Source: an uncultured Bryobacterales bacterium (lineage in GTDB: Bacteria; Acidobacteriota; Terriglobia; Bryobacterales; UBA6623). From it: DNA of 5,316 nucleotides. Position 1 is the first letter of the stretch, and every line of letters starts with the position of its first letter. Of the stretch, positions 1 through 4,466 are shown piece after piece. The notes under the pieces were generated by a model that did no database searches, was not told the origin of the DNA, and worked only from the letters and a program-made list of their open reading frames with translations. The translations under genes were made by a program, and so were the position numbers. The DNA lies in assembly GCA_946887065.1 (NCBI GenBank), contig CAMPKL010000297.1, positions 1 to 5,316 on the forward strand, given 5' to 3'.

Positions 1-806
1 CTAGCTTGGCGGCCGCCGAAAAGATGCCGGGCATGAACAAGCGTGTTTGGGAGCAAGCCGCTGGATTCTTCCGCGTGTTTGGCGGGGAGAATCCGCTCGA
101 CGAGACCGGCGTTCATCCTAGGGACTACGCGAAAGCTCTGGCGTTGATCGAGGCTGCCGGCAGTTCCGTCCAGGAGTGCCTAACGAATCCCGAGAAGCTC
201 GCCCGACTTGACTTGGACTCGTTCGTCGATGCCGAGCACCCCAGGGCGGTCTTAGACGCGATCGTCAAAGAGTTTGAGCCGCGGCGTTTGAATCCGAGAG
301 GCCAGTTCAGACCGCCTAAGCCCGGCAGCGATTTGGAGCTAATCGAAGAGCCGAAGGCAGGCATGAAGGTGCGCGGCATTGTCACCAACGCGGCGAGCTT
401 CGGCGTGTTCGTGGACATCGGAGCCGAGCAGGAGGGGTTGCTTCATGTCTCGCAACTCCCGGAGGAAATGATCGCCGACGATCGGCCTAAAGTGGCCGCC
501 GGAGCCGAGCTGACTGTTTACATCACCCATTTCGATTCGCAGACGGGCAAGCTGTCGCTGTCGATGCGCGAAGTCCGCGAGAGTTCGCGCCAACGTCGAA
601 CCGCTCCCGCTTCGCGGCGTGACAGCGGAGCCAGCCGGCCCAGGCGTCCGTTTGAAGACGGGCGGCCGCGACCCGAGAGAGCCCCGGTTACGCGGACTTT
701 TGGACCGGACAAGGACGAGCAGTTGCGTGCGCGAAAGCAGGTTGAGAATATGTCTTTGACCGAAAAGTTAGCCGCGCTGGGCGACAAGTTCCGCACCAAG
801 ATTTAA
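1..806 (+). CDS. tex: Tex-family transcription accessory protein (3' part; 5' end lies outside the window)
   Basis: This is the C-terminal third of Tex (YhgF in E. coli), a cytoplasmic nucleic-acid-binding protein linked to transcription and RNA metabolism and usually about 700-800 aa. The frame is already open at the left edge. The TTG at position 6 is an internal Leu codon, not a start. The first residues (PGMNKRVWEQAAGFFRV, then NPLDETGVHP) match the helix-hairpin-helix segment of Tex, where E. coli has a GPKAFEQCAGFLRI/NPLDASTVHP-like stretch. An S1 RNA-binding domain lies at about nt 357-575, with the hallmark SFGVFVDIG followed by EGLLHVSQL and ending KLSLSMRE. After it come about 75 residues rich in Arg, Pro and Ser, then a short helical tail (SLTEKLAALGDKF). 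Such basic tails are common in this family. The YqgF-like nuclease-fold and N-terminal domains must lie upstream. The frame ends in TAA at 804-806. The family assignment is firm; the cellular role here is by homology. Confidence 0.93.
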   Translation, partial: SLAAAEKMPGMNKRVWEQAAGFFRVFGGENPLDETGVHPRDYAKALALIEAAGSSVQECLTNPEKLARLDLDSFVDAEHPRAVLDAIVKEFEPRRLNPRGQFRPPKPGSDLELIEEPKAGMKVRGIVTNAASFGVFVDIGAEQEGLLHVSQLPEEMIADDRPKVAAGAELTVYITHFDSQTGKLSLSMREVRESSRQRRTAPASRRDSGASRPRRPFEDGRPRPERAPVTRTFGPDKDEQLRARKQVENMSLTEKLAALGDKFRTKI

Positions 807-815
807 GGATTTCGC

Positions 816-1472
816 GTGAAACCGAGTAGACCGCCGACTACGTCACAAGGGTGTGGGTTGGGCGGCGCGCAAGGCGCTGTGAAGATTATGACGATGCACT
901 CCCCTAGTTTGCGTTATCTTGCCGCGGCGGCCATCGCAGCGGCGCTGATCTTGGCGCCTCAATCCGGCAGGGCGCAGAATCGCATCTTCGACTCTCCGGT
1001 CATGGCACCTTTTGTGCCTACTCCGGAGTTAGTGGTTAAGCGAATGCTTGAGTTGGCAGAGTTGAAGCCAACCGACAAGCTTTACGACCTGGGCTCGGGC
1101 GATGGCCGTATCTTGTTCACGGCGGCGCAATCCTACATGGCGACAGCGGTCGGTATCGAAATCAGCGAGCCCTTGGTCGTGGAAACGCGCGAGCGAGCGA
1201 AGGCCTTGGGCCTTTCCGAGCGGGTCACCGTACGACAAGAGAATCTGCTCGACACGGACTTGAGCGATGCGACAGTGGTGACCGTCTATTTGCTGGGTTC
1301 GGCGAACGAGCAACTGCGGCCCAAATTGGAGAAGGAGCTGCGCGTGGGGACGCGCGTTGTTTCGCATGATTTTCGCTTCGAGGGTTGGACGCCCAAAGCA
1401 ACCGCCGAAGTAGACGGCGGGACCCGCCCCCACTTTGTTTACCTCTACCAAATCGACCAGTCGATGAAGTAG
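816..1472 (+). CDS. Class I SAM-dependent methyltransferase with N-terminal signal peptide or anchor
   Basis: A Rossmann-fold methyltransferase of 218 aa. Motif I is LYDLGSGDGR (residues 89-98), the acidic end of strand 2 is GIEISE (113-118), and later motifs are VTVYLL (155-160) and SHDF (183-186). The lead-in PFVPTPELVVKRML (65-78) and motif I resemble a bacterial family related to eukaryotic FAM173 (ATPSCKMT/ANTKMT) protein-lysine methyltransferases. That relation is my inference, and the substrate is unknown. Residues about 33-48 are strongly hydrophobic and end in APQSGRAQ, a plausible signal peptidase I site after Ala53, so the protein may be exported or membrane-tethered. GTG 816 was chosen because AAGGA sits 6 nt upstream (805-809). 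Internal starts at GTG 879, ATG 888 and ATG 894 would give a more normal short signal peptide and are real alternatives. The gene starts 9 nt after tex, suggesting co-transcription, and converges on fpg. Confidence 0.85.
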   Translation: MKPSRPPTTSQGCGLGGAQGAVKIMTMHSPSLRYLAAAAIAAALILAPQSGRAQNRIFDSPVMAPFVPTPELVVKRMLELAELKPTDKLYDLGSGDGRILFTAAQSYMATAVGIEISEPLVVETRERAKALGLSERVTVRQENLLDTDLSDATVVTVYLLGSANEQLRPKLEKELRVGTRVVSHDFRFEGWTPKATAEVDGGTRPHFVYLYQIDQSMK

Positions 1473-1492
1473 GGCCTACGTCCTCCAGACAT

Positions 1493-2299
1493 CTAAGTTC
1501 TCTGGCAGTGAGGGCAGAAGTGCGTGCTGCGCCCCGCCACGATCGATTTACGAACCGGCCGTCCACAGGCTTTGCAAGGCTGCCCCGTCTTGCCGTAAAC
1601 GGCGGTGTAGAGTTGAAAATACCCCTGGCTTCCTTCGCTATTGACGTAGTTGACGACGGTCGAACCGCCTTGAGCGATCGCTTCCTTGAGAATTTCCTGT
1701 ATGGCCGCGTGCAATCGAACAGCCCGAACACGGCCGATGCGAGTCGTCACGGCCCTTGGATGAATCCGCGCCCGAAATAACGCCTCATCGCAATAGATGT
1801 TGCCCAGGCCCTTCAGGAATTCCTGGTTGAGCATTACTGCCTTGATGCCTGCTGAACGGCCTCGAAGCCGTGAGTAGAATTCCTCCGCGCCAATTTCAAG
1901 GGGTTCGGGACCGAGTTGTTGGAGGCGAGCCGGGAGGACCGGCCCCCACTCGATCCGGCCGAACTTCCGGATGTCGTTAAAAATCAAGGCCGGTCCATCT
2001 CGCAGGTTAAAAATCACCCGCGTCCAGGGCCCCGGATCGGCTCCAAACAAGAAATTGCCGGTCATACGCAGGTGAATGACCAGGACCGACTCCGTGCCTT
2101 CTTTCTCTAGGTCAAAAACTAGGTATTTGCCCCAGCGCCGGACTCCGGTAATTTTCTGACCGGCAAGGGTCCGCGCCGTCGCATCGGCATTCCCGACGCA
2201 GGTGCGCGCCCATAGGAACTCGACGGACGCAATTCGCTGGCCCGCGAGACGGGGCCGGAGCCCTCGGACAATCGTTTCCACCTCTGGAAGCTCAGGCAT
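1493..2299 (-). CDS. mutM: Formamidopyrimidine-DNA glycosylase (Fpg/MutM)
   Basis: A base-excision repair enzyme that removes 8-oxoguanine and formamidopyrimidines and nicks the abasic strand by beta/delta elimination. The protein is 268 aa, close to the usual 269-275. The start is ATG 2299 although the frame allows ATG 2329. Maturation must expose Pro2, the Schiff-base nucleophile, and MPELPEVE at 2299 gives exactly that. GGGGA lies immediately upstream, so ribosome-binding spacing is tight. Visible key residues are Pro2, Glu3, Lys58 (WGKYL), His76 and Met79 (HLRMTG), Arg111 and Phe113 (DIRKFG, the helix-intercalating loop), the H2TH motif GLGNIYCDE with Asn167, and a C-terminal zinc finger Cys242-X2-Cys245-X16-Cys262-X2-Cys265 with Arg257 in its hairpin. 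Everything catalytic is intact. It is divergent from the PEP-CTERM gene across a 205-nt gap and has no obvious promoter match of its own. Confidence 0.97.
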   Translation of the reverse strand: MPELPEVETIVRGLRPRLAGQRIASVEFLWARTCVGNADATARTLAGQKITGVRRWGKYLVFDLEKEGTESVLVIHLRMTGNFLFGADPGPWTRVIFNLRDGPALIFNDIRKFGRIEWGPVLPARLQQLGPEPLEIGAEEFYSRLRGRSAGIKAVMLNQEFLKGLGNIYCDEALFRARIHPRAVTTRIGRVRAVRLHAAIQEILKEAIAQGGSTVVNYVNSEGSQGYFQLYTAVYGKTGQPCKACGRPVRKSIVAGRSTHFCPHCQRT

Positions 2300-2364
2300 T
2301 TCCCCAGTATTTCTGCTGGAACATACCAAATTTAGCAGCCAACGCCTACCTCCGTAGAAAGATC

Positions 2365-2393
2365 TTGACTAGACCGAAAGTCCCATACATACT
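2365..2393 (+). promoter_or_regulatory. Candidate sigma-70-type promoter for the PEP-CTERM gene
   Basis: TTGACT (2365-2370, five of six bases of the -35 consensus) is followed, after a 17-base spacer, by CATACT (2388-2393, four of six of the -10). TACTAT at 2390-2395 is an alternative -10 with a 19-base spacer. The predicted start near 2400 would leave a leader of about 105 nt before ATG 2505. This rests on pattern matching only, but the spacing and the AT-rich setting make it the best candidate in the gap. Confidence 0.35.
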
Positions 2394-2427
2394 ATGCGTT
2401 CTAGTACGATAGTCATGAACTATGCGT
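2391..2427. promoter_or_regulatory. Operator-like repeat cluster: imperfect inverted repeat plus a third direct copy
   Basis: The word ACTATGCGT occurs at 2391-2399 and again, identically, at 2419-2427, 28 bp apart. Between them ACGATAGT (2406-2413) is a near-inverted copy. Thus 2391-2413 forms an imperfect palindrome centred on CTAG with one mismatch and one unpaired G. The second direct copy runs into CGTACTACG (2425-2433), itself a small 4-bp-arm palindrome. The cluster overlaps the predicted -10 and transcription start of the PEP-CTERM promoter, which is where a repressor would bind. No regulator is identified, and an effect on the divergent fpg gene is also possible. Confidence 0.35.
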
Positions 2428-2464
2428 ACTACGAGTCTGTGTCCTGGTACCTGAAGTTTTAGCG

Positions 2465-2484
2465 CTGCGAATATTTAGTCGCAG
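2465..2484 (+). other. Small hairpin in the 5' leader of the PEP-CTERM gene
   Basis: CTGCGA (2465-2470) and TCGCAG (2479-2484) are perfectly complementary and enclose an 8-nt AU-rich loop. The hairpin ends 9 nt before the AGGAG ribosome-binding site (2494-2498) and begins just after the stop codon of a 15-codon mini-ORF (2415-2462). There is no U-tract, so it is not an intrinsic terminator. It could affect translation or message stability. A 6-bp stem is short and may be chance. Confidence 0.3.
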
Positions 2485-2504
2485 GCTGCATATAGGAGTA
2501 ATTC

Positions 2505-3182
2505 ATGCTTAAGAAAATACTGAGCTTAGGAGCGCTGTTGGCGATATCGTTGGTCCCCTCCAGCGCCGCTACGCTGAGCGTCTTTGACACCGTTAGTACG
2601 ACATTAACAAGCCCCCTCAATCCGCTGTCTTTCACGATTACTCAGTTCGATCCCACTTTGGGAACGCTGACCGGCGTTCTCATAGAGTTCTCGGCGAAGC
2701 TCGACGGAGATTTTTCGTTTACGAATCAAAGCGGAACGCCGGGCACGGTGAGCGGCAGTTTGGGCGGAACATTCACCCTGGATGGACCGCCGCCCCTAGC
2801 CGCGTCTTTGCTTGTCCTCAATCCCTCGAGCAACTTCGGCCCGATCAATGTACCTGACGCGAATCCCGTTGTGATCAGCGCCCCTACCTCAATGGACTCG
2901 GACAGTTACGCAGCGCTTGCAGCTGAGTTCGCGCCCTTCATCGGTTTGGGCACAGTCGGATTCAATGGGACGGCGGAGCCTCTGATTGGGATCTTGACGA
3001 ACATAAATCCGCTTGGTCAGCAGCAGAACTTGTTGGGCGAAACCACGGTCACAGTCACCTACGAGTTTGACCGCGGAGTGCCGATCGTGCCGGAGCCGAT
3101 GACCATGTATCTGATGGGCGGCGGCCTGCTGGCGCTGAGCTTTATGCGGCGGCGACCGCGTACGGACAAGAAGTCTGTCTAA
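2505..3182 (+). CDS. PEP-CTERM sorting-domain protein, probably choice-of-anchor E type
   Basis: An exported surface protein of 225 aa. The N-terminus is a classic Sec signal peptide: Lys3-Lys4, a hydrophobic core at 5-17, and a likely cut after Ala21 or Ala22 (PSSAAT). The C-terminus is a full PEP-CTERM signal: VPEP at 195-198, a hydrophobic stretch at 199-214, then Arg215-217. Proteins of this kind are processed by an exosortase (EpsH-like) and are linked to exopolysaccharide. No exosortase is in the window. The mature part is beta-rich with Gly, Ser and Thr, and has no Cys, His or Trp. ITQFDPTLGTLTGVLIEFSA near residue 45 resembles the start of the choice-of-anchor E domain, an assignment made from memory of the pattern. 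The start ATG has AGGAG at 2494-2498 with a 6-nt gap, the best ribosome-binding site in the window. The gene stands alone, with its own promoter region, and meets aat tail to tail with one base between the stops. Confidence 0.9.
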   Translation: MLKKILSLGALLAISLVPSSAATLSVFDTVSTTLTSPLNPLSFTITQFDPTLGTLTGVLIEFSAKLDGDFSFTNQSGTPGTVSGSLGGTFTLDGPPPLAASLLVLNPSSNFGPINVPDANPVVISAPTSMDSDSYAALAAEFAPFIGLGTVGFNGTAEPLIGILTNINPLGQQQNLLGETTVTVTYEFDRGVPIVPEPMTMYLMGGGLLALSFMRRRPRTDKKSV

Positions 3183-3204
3183 GTTAGAAAGCCGCGTCCG
3201 CGGC
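3179..3204 (-). terminator. Possible intrinsic terminator of aat, overlapping its last codons
   Basis: Read on the minus strand, GCCGCG-GA-CGCGGC (3204-3191) can fold into a GC-only hairpin. It is followed directly by TTTCTAACTT, which contains the aat stop codon. The tail is imperfect, but hairpin plus U-rich run has the right order only for the minus strand. On the plus strand the stem is followed by GAGAGCTTTC. The stem encodes the last Ala/Asp residues of Aat, so its strength may partly reflect GC-rich Ala codons. Confidence 0.3.
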
Positions 3205-3858
3205 GAGAGCTTTCCTCAATCTCCCCAGGAACTCTCGCCGCGGTATCTCTTCCGCTCCCATCCGCCGAGTAAAGGCATTGGCAACCTGGACGTCGAAGAG
3301 CACAAATCCCTGCCGGTTCAAATGATCCGTGAGGCTAGCTAGGGCGATCTTCGAGGCGTCGGCTACACGATGGAACATCGACTCGCCGGCAAATGCCCCT
3401 CCCGCCGCAACTCCGTAGATTCCCCCGACCAGACGCCCGTCTAGCCAGACTTCAACACTGTGGGCATCGCCGGCTTCATGCAGCGCGACGTAAGCGTCGG
3501 TGAGGGCGGGGCTGATCCAAGACGAATCTTGCTCATCTCGCTCCGCGCCGCAAGCCTCCATGACTTGGCGAAAAGCGCGGTCCCGGCTAACCTCAAAGCG
3601 GCCTTGCCGGATCTTTTGCGCCAGCCGACGTGAAATATGAACTCCGCGGTTCAAGTCGATAACGGCGCGGGGATCGGGCGACCACCAAGTCTCAGGATTG
3701 GCCGACCAGGGGAAGATCCCCTGGCGATAGGCCTCGCGCAAGCGCGCGACGGATAGCCCGCCGCCGACGGCGACCAAGCCGTCAGCTCGTGCCGTTGCTG
3801 GATTCGGGAGCGGATCCGACGCCGATATGATCGGGGTCCCTGACTGGCCGATCCTCAT
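3184..3858 (-). CDS. aat: Leucyl/phenylalanyl-tRNA--protein transferase
   Basis: A cytoplasmic enzyme that transfers Leu or Phe from aminoacyl-tRNA to N-terminal Arg or Lys of proteins, creating an N-degron for ClpS/ClpAP. The protein is 224 aa (E. coli 234). Family motifs in order are GLVAVGGGLS (27-36), GIFPW (47-51), WWSPDPR (58-64), HISRR (74-78), SWI (113-115), AHSVEVW (132-138), GGIYGV (145-150), GESMF (158-162), SK (169-170), FDVQ (188-191) with Asp189 and Gln191 at the E. coli catalytic positions, and GAEEIPRR (201-208). The NxHTxSLGA stretch of relatives reads NAFTRRMGA here, so the usual His is Phe196. ATG 3858 is the only in-frame start candidate upstream of the conserved region, because a stop lies a few codons further upstream. 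No clear Shine-Dalgarno sequence precedes it. Its first codons lie head to head with the DUF1648 gene. Confidence 0.96.
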   Translation of the reverse strand: MRIGQSGTPIISASDPLPNPATARADGLVAVGGGLSVARLREAYRQGIFPWSANPETWWSPDPRAVIDLNRGVHISRRLAQKIRQGRFEVSRDRAFRQVMEACGAERDEQDSSWISPALTDAYVALHEAGDAHSVEVWLDGRLVGGIYGVAAGGAFAGESMFHRVADASKIALASLTDHLNRQGFVLFDVQVANAFTRRMGAEEIPRREFLGRLRKALAADAAF

Positions 3859-3874
3859 TTCACTATTGTTTCTT

Positions 3875-4456
3875 GTGCAGCCTTACGATACCCTTCACAC
3901 CGTGGGCCAGGTCGACTCACGGAACAGCCCGTTGCGCCCGCCGCAGCCGGCACTGCCGCAAACACTTCCCGAGTGGTTGCTGGAATTCGGCGCCGCGGCC
4001 GCGCTGCTGTCTCAGTTCCTTATTGTGCTCTCTTTCTGGCCCGACATACCGGACCGGGTCCCGCAGCATTTTGACGCCGCGGGGCGGGCTGACGATTGGG
4101 GCGCCAAGTCGACCTTGCTGCTGTTGCCCGCCGTGAATCTGGTTGTCTTCGTCATGATGACGGTGGTCAGCCGGTTCCCGCATATCTCCAGCTTGCCGGT
4201 GGAAGTGACCGCCGTGAACGCTCGGCGCGTTTACCGACTGGTCCGATTCCAGACGATTTGGCTCAAGGCGATCGTCGCCTTCGTGCTCACCTACATGAGC
4301 TGGCGGATGATCGAGCAAGCCCGGGGCGGAGCCCAGGGCCTAGGAGTCGGATTTCTGCCGCTGACGACTCTTGCCGTCGGATCGGCGATTGGCTGGTTCT
4401 ATTTCGAGTTGCGGCGCCACACCGGATCCGTCGAAGAAGCGCGTCTGACTCAGTGA
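3875..4456 (+). CDS. DUF1648 integral membrane protein
   Basis: A four-helix inner-membrane protein of unknown function. Counting from GTG 3875 (193 aa), the helices are at about 35-55, 81-98, 127-143 and 158-177. Between helices 1 and 2 is the DUF1648 signature, IPDRVPQHFDAAGRADDWG (about 58-76), also seen at the N-terminus of SdpI-type immunity/signalling proteins. No SdpI C-terminal domain is present. The start is uncertain. ATG 3827 would give 209 aa but overlaps the divergent aat gene head to head by 32 nt, and its first codons are antisense to non-conserved aat codons. GTG 3875, GTG 3902 and TTG 3932 avoid this. None has a Shine-Dalgarno sequence. I prefer GTG 3875 because a promoter-like pair (CTGACT 3840-3845, 18 bp, TATTGT 3864-3869) would start a leaderless message there. 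The helices, signature and stop are secure. Confidence 0.82.
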   Translation: MQPYDTLHTVGQVDSRNSPLRPPQPALPQTLPEWLLEFGAAAALLSQFLIVLSFWPDIPDRVPQHFDAAGRADDWGAKSTLLLLPAVNLVVFVMMTVVSRFPHISSLPVEVTAVNARRVYRLVRFQTIWLKAIVAFVLTYMSWRMIEQARGGAQGLGVGFLPLTTLAVGSAIGWFYFELRRHTGSVEEARLTQ

Positions 4457-4466
4457 ACGGCCAATC

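Noticed and set aside
8..17. GGCGGCCGCC palindrome, with similar GCGGCCGC words elsewhere, as a cloning scar or regulatory site
   Set aside because: It encodes ordinary Ala codons within tex; such words are expected by chance in Ala-rich GC-rich genes.
1470..1481. GTAGG-G-CCTAC palindrome at the methyltransferase stop
   Set aside because: The one-base centre cannot form an RNA hairpin loop, and no repeat copies or context suggest a protein site.
1485..1505. CCAGA/TCTGG inverted repeat between the convergent methyltransferase and fpg genes as a two-way terminator
   Set aside because: Only a 5-bp stem with an 11-nt loop and no T-tract on either side.
1225..1780. Long open frames on both strands crossing the methyltransferase/fpg junction (minus 1225-1731, plus 1385-1780)
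   Set aside because: They are antisense or out-of-frame shadows of two clearly recognised genes, with Arg/Ser-rich low-complexity translations and no motif.
2299..2329. ATG 2329 as the start of fpg, adding ten residues
   Set aside because: Fpg needs Pro at position 2 as the catalytic nucleophile, which only ATG 2299 provides.
2320..2348. Minus-strand promoter for fpg using TATGTT (2325-2320)
   Set aside because: No -35 at acceptable spacing: TAGGCG at 17 bp is a poor match, and the better TTGGCT is only 11 bp away.
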